A stretch of 64,000 nt of DNA from Paramoeba atlantica (Eukaryota; Discosea): assembly GCA_977017575.1 (NCBI GenBank), contig CDRNVI010000015.1, positions 494,533 to 558,532 of the forward strand. Direction: 5' to 3'. The notes beneath the pieces were generated by a model, which saw only the letters and a list, made by a program, of their open reading frames with translations, was not told the origin of the DNA and made no database searches. Position numbers and translations under genes: made by a program. Shown one piece after another: positions 1 through 9,880 of this stretch. The stretch's first letter is position 1, and each line of letters starts with the position of its first letter.

Positions 1-1
1 A

Positions 2-637
2 TTTTCATGGGAGCTTCTTGCCCAAGATATGCGCGTTTCCTTTCATGAAGCGTGGAATACTTACCAAAGAAATATTGCTAAAATATCTCTTCAGACGTTG
101 ATGGCTAGCGCACTTTTGTTACATTCAGGGGAGTATTCACACGCTGTGGTTTATCAATGGGATACCAGGCCTCGGTTAGTGAATTACTCCTTAACCCCCC
201 TTCTTCAACGCATGGGATCGATCGGTAAAAAGAAGTGGTTTGGTCCCACTCCCCGAGAAGCTGATGTAGAATACTTGGAGTATTCTTTTGAAGGTACACG
301 AAGTGCGCTGGTCGCTTTCGAGGACTCTGTGATGCGCAATGTGTTGTATGTCTTCTCGGATATTTTGGTAGAGTGTTTCGCAGTTTTGCCATTATGTGTG
401 AATACGAAGTCAAAAGAAGGTCCGGATGCGCGTTTAGACCCGAAAAGAGCTCAACAGGTTTTTCTCACTAGGTCATGCGCAAATGGAGTGAAGCTTTTTG
501 GTGCTGCGCTCGGCGCCGCGGCTGGTACTCATCTCAACGCAGGTCATGGGGAATGCTGGGGAGAGGCCTTGGGAGGCATGCTTGCTCAACTCTTTCTGTG
601 GAAAACAAAGAACACTAAACCATATGCAGCTAACTGA
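2..637 (+). CDS. Unknown protein, 5'-partial, glycine-zipper C-terminus
   Basis: The frame is open from base 2 with no upstream stop, so the gene probably begins before the window; the first ATG seen is at 29 (202 residues from there). I do not recognise the family. The C-terminal part is small-residue rich (GAALGAAAGTHLNAGHGECW followed by an aliphatic stretch), which looks like a glycine-zipper membrane segment, as found in some mitochondrial or peroxisomal membrane proteins. No catalytic motif is visible. It ends in TGA before a 1-kb spacer holding two repeat elements. The function is not assignable; coding status rests on frame length and ordinary composition. Confidence 0.55.
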   Translation, partial: FSWELLAQDMRVSFHEAWNTYQRNIAKISLQTLMASALLLHSGEYSHAVVYQWDTRPRLVNYSLTPLLQRMGSIGKKKWFGPTPREADVEYLEYSFEGTRSALVAFEDSVMRNVLYVFSDILVECFAVLPLCVNTKSKEGPDARLDPKRAQQVFLTRSCANGVKLFGAALGAAAGTHLNAGHGECWGEALGGMLAQLFLWKTKNTKPYAAN

Positions 638-1072
638 GATGCCTATAAAAATACATCACCGATTGCGCACGTCTAAAATCGAAGGCATTGCAGATTCTTA
701 GAAAACTTGTTTCGAAGACGTGGCTAAATAAGTGGGGCGGATTTGTTGTACAAGGATTATTTCAAAGCTAGTAGAGGTACTTTGAATAAATAAGTAGATG
801 ACCTTTAAAGTTACGTTTTCTTAAACTTTGTAAAGTAATTTGTACCCCGGCTGCACATGACTTACAGTCAGCAAAACAAATTGATTTTTTTCTTTTGTAT
901 ACAGCTATTGAATAAATAGCACGGTTGCGCTGGTAATGTGTGCTAGTAGTGTAGGCTATTAGTATAGGCATGAGTGTCAATGCTCAGCATAGAGTGTCAA
1001 TGCAAAACAAGACGTAAGTAGAAGCGAACAGAGACCGCCCAGAAGCAAAATGACAGGTGAGCCACGTCAAAT

Positions 1073-1321
1073 CTACCGGTCGAGCAAAACATTTGGCATT
1101 TTTTTAATTTCGTCCTTCGAGATCAAAAAAACGTCAGATCAATATTTATGTGGACCAAAATTATTGGGGAAAAATTTTTCGTGCATTGAAATTCCACCCC
1201 CTAGCGCTCACAACGTATGGGATTCCGGGCCCTGAGAAAAATAAAGTCAGACCAATATTTATGTGGAACAAATTTTTTGGAGCCAAATAAAAGTGGACTA
1301 AATTTTCTGCTCGACCGGTAG
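1073..1321. mobile_element. Short TA-ended inverted-repeat element (MITE)
   Basis: The ends are perfect 14-bp inverted repeats, CTACCGGTCGAGCA at 1073-1086 and its complement at 1308-1321. Counting the TA inside each end as the target-site duplication gives TA-CCGGTCGAGCA at both termini, the pattern of Tc1/mariner-type non-autonomous elements. Inside is an imperfect direct repeat (around 1133-1170 and 1245-1282, sharing CAATATTTATGTGGA). No coding capacity is seen. About 249 bp. Confidence 0.6.
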
Positions 1322-1336
1322 AGGAAGAAATGGAAC

Positions 1337-1537
1337 CCAGGATGAAAGGGGCAAGGGATATACGTAGTAACAGGCGTGGCAGGTTCCCATTGAAAAGAAA
1401 TGGCATCTCCCCGCACGAATTTCGTCTCCGAGCTAGCAAGCGCAAAGGCTGTTCTCGTGCGGGGAGATACCATTTCTTTTCAGTGGGAATCTGCCACGCC
1501 TGTTGCTTCGTATCTCCCTCGCCCCTTTCAGCCTCGG
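1337..1537. repeat. Long foldback (imperfect inverted repeat)
   Basis: Arms at 1337-1418 and 1455-1537 are complementary over about 82 bp with roughly eight mismatches and a 36-bp loop. Shared blocks include AACAGGCGTGGCAG and GAAAAGAAATGG. It lies 15 bp after the 1073-1321 element and before the ALG14-ALG13 gene. Transcription through it would give a long hairpin RNA. It could be a foldback transposon, a snap-back MITE or a structured RNA source. Confidence 0.7.
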
Positions 1538-1691
1538 TTATGATTATTTACATGTATTATTATTCTATATCTACGAGAATTCCGAGTAGACATTACTAGT
1601 ATTCCAAAGTTCTAATCTTGAATGCAAAGATAAATGTTGTTCTCTTCGGTCTAAAATGATGTTATGACAGCGCACTTCGATTTCCGAATAC

Positions 1692-2993
1692 ATGGCATAT
1701 TTTCCTTCTGTCACTCTGCATTCTACTCTTTTTGTTGCAATCGTTGCGTCCTTCATCCTTTTCCAAAGTCACTATCGAATATCCAGTCTTGAATTTTTGG
1801 TAAATAAGTTACCCTTGCGCCTAGCACGCGGCAGATTACCTTCAAAATTGAGCACTTTATCACGCCGAAAACCTATACGCGCGCTTGTAGTCCTTGGATC
1901 TGGCGGTCACACAACCGAAATGCTATACACTTTGCCAAATATCAAAAGCATGCTTTCTTTTTCTTATGTAATCGCGAGTAATGATAAGGGCAGCATATGG
2001 GCTCTCAAAGATTTCTCAAGTAGAGCACGGAAACAGGCAACTAACATTTGCCTGCCAAAAAATTCGTCACGCAAAACACATAACCCATTGAACAGTGCAA
2101 TGGTCTATCGCGTGCCTCGTGCTAGAAGCGTTCGTCAAAGCTATTTTACATCTATTTTTTCTTTTTTACATTGTCTTATTGTTTCTGTCTTTATCTTGTT
2201 TCACTTCCAACCTGATATCCTCCTTACTAACGGTCCAGGTACGTGCGTTCCGATTGCGTTGGCCACGTTCTTTCTTCGTCCTTGGATTTCATGTAAAATT
2301 GTATATATGGAAAGCTTTGCTTGCGTGCGTTCTCTTTCGCTCTCTGGTAGGCTTCTATACAAATTTTGTGACCTATTCCTCGTTCGCTGGAAAAGCATTG
2401 CTAAGATTTATCCGAAAAGCACATACGTACCATCCGAAGGAGCAATTTCAGGTTATTTAATAGACCAAAACATGCTTCCTATTCGTGGGACAGGATTATC
2501 AGCTGATCCATATGTTTTGATTACCGTAGGATCCACTTGTTTTAACGAGTTGGTTAAAGCATGCGATGATCCCTGGTTTGTGAAATGTATGCATGAGAAA
2601 TATTGTATTAACAAAATTTTTATGCAGATTGGAACCGGTTCTTATATTCCTCAACATCCAGACATAGTGCATTTTCGCTTCCAGTCTACCGGATTTGCAG
2701 TATCACTCGCCAAAGCCACTCTCGTGATTGGACACGCAGGGGCCGGCACTATATTAGATACACTTCAAGGTGCTACACCCATGATTATTGTTCCAAACGA
2801 AAGCCTCATGAATGATCACCAAACCCAGCTTTCTCAGGAACTGAGTGAAAGAGGTATTCTCCAAACACTTCGAATGCCCGAATTGAAATCAAAGCTTCCT
2901 ATGTTACAGATTAAAAAATCTGAGACTGGATTTGTGGCGGGCGCTTACGGGGAATATTTATCGTCGCATCTCGCCTTATTGAGTAAACCGTAA
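1692..2993 (+). CDS. ALG14-ALG13: ALG14-ALG13 fusion, UDP-GlcNAc transferase
   Basis: The product adds the second GlcNAc to dolichyl-PP-GlcNAc on the cytosolic ER face, early in N-glycan assembly. In yeast and animals, membrane anchor Alg14 and catalytic Alg13 are separate; here one 433-aa chain carries both. The N-terminal membrane segment (residues about 5-25) leads into Alg14 signatures: VLGSGGHTTEML near 66, NGPGTCVPI near 180, and ESFACVRSLSLSGR near 207. The Alg13 half starts near 276 with LITVGST and has GHAGAGTILDTL near 347 and NESLMNDHQTQLSQEL near 370. Fusion in this order is known from some protozoa, including trypanosomatids and Entamoeba. ATG 1692 is the first in frame and follows a pyrimidine tract and AG at 1669-1670. 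Confidence 0.9.
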   Translation: MAYFPSVTLHSTLFVAIVASFILFQSHYRISSLEFLVNKLPLRLARGRLPSKLSTLSRRKPIRALVVLGSGGHTTEMLYTLPNIKSMLSFSYVIASNDKGSIWALKDFSSRARKQATNICLPKNSSRKTHNPLNSAMVYRVPRARSVRQSYFTSIFSFLHCLIVSVFILFHFQPDILLTNGPGTCVPIALATFFLRPWISCKIVYMESFACVRSLSLSGRLLYKFCDLFLVRWKSIAKIYPKSTYVPSEGAISGYLIDQNMLPIRGTGLSADPYVLITVGSTCFNELVKACDDPWFVKCMHEKYCINKIFMQIGTGSYIPQHPDIVHFRFQSTGFAVSLAKATLVIGHAGAGTILDTLQGATPMIIVPNESLMNDHQTQLSQELSERGILQTLRMPELKSKLPMLQIKKSETGFVAGAYGEYLSSHLALLSKP

Positions 2994-2999
2994 GAATCT

Positions 3000-3640
3000 A
3001 AAAACGTTAATACACCGCATACCGTGATCCTCCTGCTTCATTATCTGTCATTTGACCCCTAATCATTTAATGATTAGCTGACATTAGTATCCATCAGCTG
3101 AACTACATGTAGTAACCATCAAGTTTCTCTCAGCTTATCGCTGATTAAGGGCTTGTCCATCTGTCAGGACCTTTTCCTAATTCCTCTCATTAATTTTTAT
3201 AACTATAAATTTTCTTTTCGTTTATCTTTCATGTTTACAAAAATTAATAAGAAGGGGAGTACCCCCTTGCTTATGGGTTCGGAACTCATAAGTGTATCAG
3301 GACGGAAACCACCACCCCACAAAGGAAAAATCAGGCACAAGGCTTCCCGCCAATTCGACAAGGTGACCCTAACGAGTAGGATATGTTCCATCACATCTAT
3401 GGAGCTGTCAAATACATTTCCTCTTAGAAAACTTTCCCCTTAGAAGAAAGAGCTAACAAGCGTACCAGAACTGGTGGGACTCATAAGCAGGGGAGTATCG
3501 TAATACATGTACATTGTATTAAATACATATGCATATTCATGCATGTAAATGATGCCTCTTGTAATTTACATGTAGTGTCATTAACTTTGCGGATCTATTT
3601 ATTGACTAGTTATTCGTTCTAACTTGAATTTATTTCTGAC
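3000..3640. other. Spacer, no gene seen
   Basis: AT-rich spacer with several TACATGTA-type palindromes (near 3105, 3505, 3570). Short frames here lack family resemblance. A likely acceptor AG for the next gene is at 3608-3609. Confidence 0.5.
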
Positions 3641-5080
3641 ATGGTAAAGCTTGACGCCACTATATTACAATACTTAGAAAAGGAGGACTTCCGCGTTCTC
3701 GCTGCGCTGGAATTGGCCATTCGAAATCATGATCTAGTTCCCTCTCCCTTGATTGAAAGGATCGCTAATTTGCCTCGTGGAGGAGCACTGAAAAGGTTAA
3801 AGGAAATGCTAAAATATAAACTCATCCATCATGATCGACAATTTTACGACGGATATGCGATGAAGTATGCTGCTTATGATTTTCTTGCCTTGCACACCTT
3901 TGCTCAACGAGGAGTGCTTTCCGGAATTGGTTCAATGATGGGGTGTGGCAAAGAAAGTGATATTTATTTGTGCACTGACAAAGATGGGCAAGATCTTGTT
4001 ATTAAACTGGAGCGCCTTGGACGATGCTCTTTCCGAACAGTAGCTAAAAACCGGAACTACACGAAGAACGGTCGTCGTGGGGGTGCAAGTTGGTATTATC
4101 TTAGTCGTCTGGCAGCAACGAAAGAGTTTGCCTTTCTGCAAACCTTGTACGAGGAAGGCTACCCTGTGCCTCGTCCAGTAGACCACAATCGACACGCTAT
4201 TGTAATGGAACGAGTCGATGGGGAGGTCTTGTACAACGCAAGAACGCTTCAAGATCCAACCCGGGCGTTTTATCAGTGTATTGATTTGATCGTTCGGCTT
4301 GCACAGAATGGATTGATTCACGGTGATTTTAACGAATTCAACCTTCTTCTACGACGGGATACTGAGGAACTAGTGCTGATTGATTTTCCTCAAATGGTTT
4401 CCGTGCGTCATAAAAATGCGGTTGAACTTTTCAACAGAGATATTCAATGCATTCACCATTTCTTCCTACGAAAGTACAAGCTGAGTTTTGACTACTGGCC
4501 CAAACTTGACATTGACGGTTCACGAATAGGGTACTTAGATAGCCTTGTTCTAAAAGGAAAGTTTACTAAACAAGATGAAGAAGAGATGGAAAAGCTGATA
4601 AGTCAACAAAAGTCGTTGGAAGACTCACTAGAGCAAAGCTCCTCTGATACAGAATCTGCGTGTGGATCCTTAGATGGTGATTCTTCATGTGACGATGACT
4701 TAATATCTAATTCATCGTGTTTTCGAGATTCGAATTTAATGGAACAGGCAAGTAAGACGGATTCTTACGACAGATCAGTAAAAAATTGTCGTTCGTTTTC
4801 TGATTGCATAAACGCGGACCCGAGCAGTGAAAGAAAAATTCAAAACTCTTCTCTGAAGTATGAAAGCACTTCAGATTGTTCAGGAGATATTGCCAGCGAA
4901 TTTCTTGCTCGTCCTCATTTTTCGAATCTAAAAGTAGATACCAAGCATATTCGTCAAAAAGTTGCGCAAGAAGGGGAAAGAAGAGCCTTTGGAGAATTCA
5001 AAGGTCGTTTAGCTCGCCGCAATCTATTTAAGTCGCGCGACAAACGGCGTCTAAATGGGGAGTTAAGCAAATTTCTTTAA
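3641..5080 (+). CDS. RIO2: RIO2 atypical protein kinase/ATPase
   Basis: RIO2 acts in cytoplasmic maturation of the 40S ribosomal subunit. The 479-aa protein has the family-specific N-terminal winged helix (about 1-90), the RIO glycine loop MGCGKESDIY near 99, the ATP-binding lysine in VIKLE near 121, the catalytic loop HGDFNEFNLLL near 227 and the metal-binding IDFPQMVS near 248, followed by NRDIQCI. All catalytic residues appear intact. The C-terminal third (about 300-440) is serine/acid-rich, likely disordered, and ends in a basic segment. ATG 3641 begins at the winged helix as in other eukaryotic RIO2 proteins. Confidence 0.95.
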   Translation: MVKLDATILQYLEKEDFRVLAALELAIRNHDLVPSPLIERIANLPRGGALKRLKEMLKYKLIHHDRQFYDGYAMKYAAYDFLALHTFAQRGVLSGIGSMMGCGKESDIYLCTDKDGQDLVIKLERLGRCSFRTVAKNRNYTKNGRRGGASWYYLSRLAATKEFAFLQTLYEEGYPVPRPVDHNRHAIVMERVDGEVLYNARTLQDPTRAFYQCIDLIVRLAQNGLIHGDFNEFNLLLRRDTEELVLIDFPQMVSVRHKNAVELFNRDIQCIHHFFLRKYKLSFDYWPKLDIDGSRIGYLDSLVLKGKFTKQDEEEMEKLISQQKSLEDSLEQSSSDTESACGSLDGDSSCDDDLISNSSCFRDSNLMEQASKTDSYDRSVKNCRSFSDCINADPSSERKIQNSSLKYESTSDCSGDIASEFLARPHFSNLKVDTKHIRQKVAQEGERRAFGEFKGRLARRNLFKSRDKRRLNGELSKFL

Positions 5081-5378
5081 AACTTGTAATACTATTTGAT
5101 ATAATGTATGTGCTGTGAAACGTATACTGAATTCGAGCAAAGGTATTATGAAAGGTATTATGAAACATAAACGTGTCTCCATTTGTAATAAATTCATTTG
5201 TTCCGCCTATGAAATAAACACTAAAACGGATTTTTTAGGGTAAGATTGATTATAAGTTATGCATCTAGGACTGTATAGCTCATAGACAGCTAAATTTTAG
5301 TTAGAAACTACGTTGAGTTTCTAGATCATTGGCATTTTGTCACTACCTTTGCTCTTACTCGCTTATCTAATTCTTACA

Positions 5379-6476
5379 ATGCGGCTATTTTATTCCGTTT
5401 CACAACGTACACAATACATCGGCACCGTGCCTGCTAATTTTTTAGAAAACAGTAAACTTTTCCCTCAATTTGGTTTGTGCTTTTCTCCCTGTCGGCGAAT
5501 TTCATTACTGGAGAAAACGGCTCTTCTCCTTGCTCGATTAGCTTCTATAAAAAGTAGCATTACAAAATCACCAGAATCTCTTGATCAGTCGTCACAAGGG
5601 AAAAAAGGTCGAAGCAATTACTCTTCCGTTCAGAAGCACTCTTCTGTTGAAAACAAAATTCAGAATGCTTTGAAGGTTCTTGTCGATCATCCCATCCCCT
5701 CTCTTACGGCGGGCATTACCGGTAAGGCAAGTAAACTTTTAAAAGAACGGTTCCCAGAGTTATTCGATGAAATTGATTTAGAAAAGAATTCTGATTTCTC
5801 TCTCGATAATCTGATGATGGACAGCGGACGGCTCGTCTACTGGAAATGTTCCAACTGTGAAAAATCGTTTCGTAAATCTGTTGTAGAACGGGTCTACCTA
5901 ACAAAATTTTGTCCCTACTGCGAGGAAGCCAATCGCCGTCCACTGGACAAATTCTATCCGGGGATCGCTAAAGAGTGGGACATCCTACGTAACCCTCTCC
6001 ACCTTCGACCAAAGTTTGTGGAGAGTTCTTCCCTTGATTCATTGTGGTGGAAATGTGCAAAGTGTACCTATGGCTTTGAGGCCACCGTGAAGGCTCGGGT
6101 GGGCGGCGAGAGCTGTCCCAGGTGTCACCCCGTCCACGGAAACTGGGCCCTTCGACGTCCCGAAATTGCCAAAGAGTGGCACCCACTGCGGAACGGCGAC
6201 CTCCGAGTGACGGACTTAAGCGAAAAGCACAATCGGTTGATCTGGTGGATGTGTCCGAAGTGCTCGTTTGAGTATGAGGCAGGGCTTCGTGATCGTACCG
6301 TGAAGGATGTAGGATGCCCTCTGTGCCAGACGCAGCCATCGCGAGGGTCCGAGGAAAAGACTCCAAAGCCGAAGCAGAGCGAACCTACGCAGGGGAATAC
6401 CGGGCAAGAGGCCATCTCCACCGAGTCTGTTGCGGGGGCGAAAGACAAGACAAAAAAGAAGCATCCGAGCAAATAA
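5379..6476 (+). CDS. Triple zinc-ribbon (treble-clef) protein, probably mitochondrial
   Basis: The 365-aa protein has three modules of the 'probable zinc-ribbon' type (PF14311-like): a P/EIAKEWH..N-type lead, WWxCxxC, an aromatic/basic loop and CPxC. Cysteine pairs start near residues 154/178, 224/246 and 289/314 (YWKCSNC, WWKCAKC, WWMCPKC). Such repeats occur in kinetoplastid mitochondrial proteins and in other nucleic-acid-associated proteins; a role in mitochondrial ribosomes or RNA is inference. The N-terminus (MRLFYSVSQRTQY) is compatible with a presequence. The reading frame stays open upstream through TTG 5337, but that stretch is a pyrimidine tract, so ATG 5379 was chosen. The last third of the gene is much more GC-rich than the first. 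Confidence 0.8.
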   Translation: MRLFYSVSQRTQYIGTVPANFLENSKLFPQFGLCFSPCRRISLLEKTALLLARLASIKSSITKSPESLDQSSQGKKGRSNYSSVQKHSSVENKIQNALKVLVDHPIPSLTAGITGKASKLLKERFPELFDEIDLEKNSDFSLDNLMMDSGRLVYWKCSNCEKSFRKSVVERVYLTKFCPYCEEANRRPLDKFYPGIAKEWDILRNPLHLRPKFVESSSLDSLWWKCAKCTYGFEATVKARVGGESCPRCHPVHGNWALRRPEIAKEWHPLRNGDLRVTDLSEKHNRLIWWMCPKCSFEYEAGLRDRTVKDVGCPLCQTQPSRGSEEKTPKPKQSEPTQGNTGQEAISTESVAGAKDKTKKKHPSK

Positions 6477-6830
6477 TATGTTGCTGCCTTCACATTATTG
6501 TAGAATTATTTGCTTCGTGCTATTCAAAATTTCGATTTTTGCATATACGTAAAGCAAGTGCAATGTAGCACAAGTAAAATATGTCTTAATGCGATGTACA
6601 CTCAGTAACTTCCGTACGTCATGCACTTGAGTAAGTTACGCGTTTACATACGCTTGTGCTGTACATACTACAGTCTGTAGGAATTCTTAGGGGTACAGTA
6701 TTTTATATGTACTTAACAAAAATCGGAACATTGGTCGCTAAATACATCTCGACGATAAAGCTCATGTATTTCGCATTATACGTCATACTTATGTTATAGT
6801 AACTACTTAGTAAGTCTTACTAACATTGCA
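6477..6830. other. Spacer, no gene seen
   Basis: AT-rich spacer between the zinc-ribbon and importin genes. Nothing recognisable apart from the acceptor-like tract at its end. Confidence 0.5.
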
Positions 6831-6849
6831 TACTTTTTTTACTTTATAG
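6831..6849 (+). promoter_or_regulatory. Putative spliced-leader acceptor of importin beta
   Basis: A run of T with few interruptions ends in TTTATAG, with AG at 6848-6849, 11 bases before the importin ATG. In an intronless, one-strand gene array this is the expected layout for trans-splicing; it is inferred, not shown. Confidence 0.55.
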
Positions 6850-6860
6850 GACACTTCCCT

Positions 6861-9449
6861 ATGTCCAGCGTAGTAGAGCTTTTGCTTAGTCTTGGAAATC
6901 CGGACAATGTCGTCCAAAGAAACGCGGAGGCAGTGATATACAATGCTCGGGATGAAAATCTTGGTGCCTTTCTTTCCGAACTCGTTCGCATCGTCCGAGA
7001 CGAAAAAATCAACGAAATAGCCCGACAGCAAGCTCTCATTCTTCTCAAGAATACTGTGGCCTTTAACGCTCGTGATGAGCAAAACAAGAAGTTACTAGAA
7101 AGTCGCTGGAATTCCATAGATCTAGATACTCGTGCTAACGTTCGCAAAGAAATTCTTAATACTCTTGGATCTCCCACACGCGGAGTTCGTTTTATAGCTG
7201 CTCTAGTCGTGGCTAACTTGGCGCGCCTTGAGCTTCCTCGTCAACAGTGGCCGGAACTTCTTAATGCTTTGTTTCACGCGAGCAAAGCAAAAGGGCACAT
7301 GGAAGCCGCTATCACCACTCTAGGGTACATATGCGAGGAAAGCAATTCCTGCAGTGCACTCGCAGAAGAACTCCAGCAGCATGCCAATCGCATTCTTGAT
7401 TGTGTTATTAACGGTATGCGCGATACCGATGAGGAAGTGTGTTATCAGAGTACGAACTCATTGTGTAATGCCATTACCTTTATTCATGGAAACATGGACG
7501 TTCCAGCGGAGAGGGATTTTATCATGCAAACTATTTGTGCGAATTGCGTGAACCATGAACCTAGAACCATCGTGAAAGGTCTGGAATGTCTTGTTCGTAT
7601 TGCCTTTGAATATTACACCGTTCTTTCATCGTACATGCCAGCGCTTTTTAGCCTTACCGTTCAGAGCATTCAGACAGAAAATGAAGATACAGCTCTTCAA
7701 GGGTTTCAATTTTGGACTACAATATGCGAAGTAGAACTTGTACTTCTTGAAGAACATGAAGGAGAGGACTGCCAAGGTTATGCCTCAAAAGCTGCACCTC
7801 AAATTGTACCTGTGGCCCTCCAATCCTTATTGAAACAGGAGGAAGGTCAAAGTGATGACGATTGGAACGTATGCGCCGCAGGGGGTATATGTCTTCGAGG
7901 CTTCGCACAGGTTTTGAAAAATGATATTCTGTCCTATGTAATGCCATTCGTAACAAACAATGCGAAGGATAGCAACTGGAAAAACTGTGACGCAGCGCTA
8001 ACCGCCTTTGGGGGTATTCTCGACGGGCCAGATACAGCCGCGGTAGGTCAAAGTATTACGGGGGCTATGCCTCTTCTTCTTCAGTACACAGCCAGTGATC
8101 AACATCCCATGGTGCGCGAGAGTGCCGTTTGGGTTCTCTCTCGTATAGCTAATTTTCACGCTCCCGTTATTCTCCAAGAGTATCTAGATCAAGTTGTTCG
8201 ACTTTCAGCGGGGCTTATTGGAGATATCCCTTCTATAGGTAACAAAGCGTGTAGTATTCTTCACAATCTCTGTATTGAGCTGGAAGGTGACACAACAACT
8301 CCAGCTACAAACGCCATGTCGGCCTATTTTGAGCCACTAGTTACGACACTTCTCCAGTGTATGGATCGTCCTAACGCTCATGAAAGTAACTTGCGTGGAG
8401 CGGCGCAGGAAACGCTTAACTCCCTACTCAGCTGCGCGGCAGAAGATATATTTACTAAGGTGAACGCTCTGATACCTGAGTTCGTCGCTCGCATCGAAAA
8501 AACGACGGCCTCCATTACACCGGATATACCCACCTCGACTTTACAAGAACTCCAACTTACGCAAGGTCTTTTCTGCGGCTCCCTGCAGCACGTTTGTCAT
8601 AAACTCGGAAAACGTCTCACAAAGGAAAGTGTTGCCCTGATGATGCGGGCGTGCCAGCGTGCCCTCGTCCCGGTAGGCGAAACAGTTTCTGAAGAGGCTG
8701 TGTTACTTGTGGGTGCCTTAGCGGCCGCAATAGGAACAAACTTCCAAAACTACCTACCCGATGTCGCTCCAGCTATCTTATCATCTCTACGAAACTGCAA
8801 GGAGCCCTCTTTATGCACTATTGCTGTGGGTACCGTAGGTGATATTGTTGCCGCACTTGGGACGCGCACCCCCGAATCTTTCTGTGACGAGTTCATAGGG
8901 GCCCTTTTGGCAAACGTTCGCTCGGATGATCTTCCACAGAGCACGCGCCCTCCTATTCTTAGTTGTTTTGGTGACATTGCATTGCATACTGAAGGGATCT
9001 TTGAAAAGTATCTCCCTGTTGTAATGAACGTTCTTGACAGCGCCGCCTCCGCCGTAGACACAATTGACCCGGAAAATGACGAAATGTTGGAATTCGGCGA
9101 GGATCTCAGGGAATCTATTTGCGAAGCCTTTACTGGAATAATTCAAGGAATTAAGGGAAAAATTTCCGTTTTAACTCCCTACGTCCCGAAATTCTTGCAA
9201 TTTATCATGTCTAGTGGAATGGCCAAACAGGTTAGCGATCCTGTGCTGTCGCATTGCGTAAGTGTGTTGGGTGATTTGCTGAATGTGTTTGGTTCACAAA
9301 CCAACCGGCAACATTGTCCGTCTGAACTAGTCAATTTCGTACGAAACAAGCAAGTACAAGAAATGGTGGAGAGGGCGATGAAAAGCAATAATGAAGAAAC
9401 TCGCGATGCCGCACAATGGACCCGTAAAGAAGCCTCTTCCTATCTGTAA
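6861..9449 (+). CDS. KPNB1: Importin beta-1 (karyopherin)
   Basis: Nuclear import receptor that carries importin-alpha/NLS cargo through nuclear pores under Ran-GTP control. The 862-aa length is close to the usual ~870. HEAT repeats run through the whole protein. Family landmarks include ARQQALILLKN near residues 54-64, LPRQQWPELL near 127, and acidic residues in the Ran/alpha-binding middle region. The N-terminus begins directly at the first HEAT helix, supporting ATG 6861. No disruption is seen. Confidence 0.93.
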   Translation: MSSVVELLLSLGNPDNVVQRNAEAVIYNARDENLGAFLSELVRIVRDEKINEIARQQALILLKNTVAFNARDEQNKKLLESRWNSIDLDTRANVRKEILNTLGSPTRGVRFIAALVVANLARLELPRQQWPELLNALFHASKAKGHMEAAITTLGYICEESNSCSALAEELQQHANRILDCVINGMRDTDEEVCYQSTNSLCNAITFIHGNMDVPAERDFIMQTICANCVNHEPRTIVKGLECLVRIAFEYYTVLSSYMPALFSLTVQSIQTENEDTALQGFQFWTTICEVELVLLEEHEGEDCQGYASKAAPQIVPVALQSLLKQEEGQSDDDWNVCAAGGICLRGFAQVLKNDILSYVMPFVTNNAKDSNWKNCDAALTAFGGILDGPDTAAVGQSITGAMPLLLQYTASDQHPMVRESAVWVLSRIANFHAPVILQEYLDQVVRLSAGLIGDIPSIGNKACSILHNLCIELEGDTTTPATNAMSAYFEPLVTTLLQCMDRPNAHESNLRGAAQETLNSLLSCAAEDIFTKVNALIPEFVARIEKTTASITPDIPTSTLQELQLTQGLFCGSLQHVCHKLGKRLTKESVALMMRACQRALVPVGETVSEEAVLLVGALAAAIGTNFQNYLPDVAPAILSSLRNCKEPSLCTIAVGTVGDIVAALGTRTPESFCDEFIGALLANVRSDDLPQSTRPPILSCFGDIALHTEGIFEKYLPVVMNVLDSAASAVDTIDPENDEMLEFGEDLRESICEAFTGIIQGIKGKISVLTPYVPKFLQFIMSSGMAKQVSDPVLSHCVSVLGDLLNVFGSQTNRQHCPSELVNFVRNKQVQEMVERAMKSNNEETRDAAQWTRKEASSYL

Positions 9450-9880
9450 AAATATTCGGATTTTGGAAACATAAAAAGGTTTGAATTTGTGATTTCTCAA
9501 GCGTTGTAATACATCGCCTTTGTTGTCATTACATGTATACAAGTTTGTTTGCCTTAATATATCGTGTCATCTTCAACAGAAGTTGAAAAGGTGTAAGAAA
9601 ATTGCATACTAATTAATTTAAAATTCATGTATCATGCATGTAGTTTACGAAAATGTGTTACATATAGATGTGCGACACCAACATTTTTTAGAACACTCTC
9701 AAATTACTTTTTTGCTACCGTACCGTAACATTTTTTTCTGAAAATACACAACCGACTTTTTTCCTTTGTATTTTTTTCTATGGGTGAGTCATACATGTCA
9801 CTGTATATTTTTACAAAACTGACAATACATATTTTTTTAAAGAAATCCTTATCAACATCTCCTTTCCCACCCTCACACAC
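9450..9880. other. Spacer, no gene seen
   Basis: AT-rich with T-runs and two ACATGT palindromes. A likely acceptor is AG at 9841-9842 after a T tract, followed by a C/T-rich leader up to ATG 9881. Confidence 0.5.
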
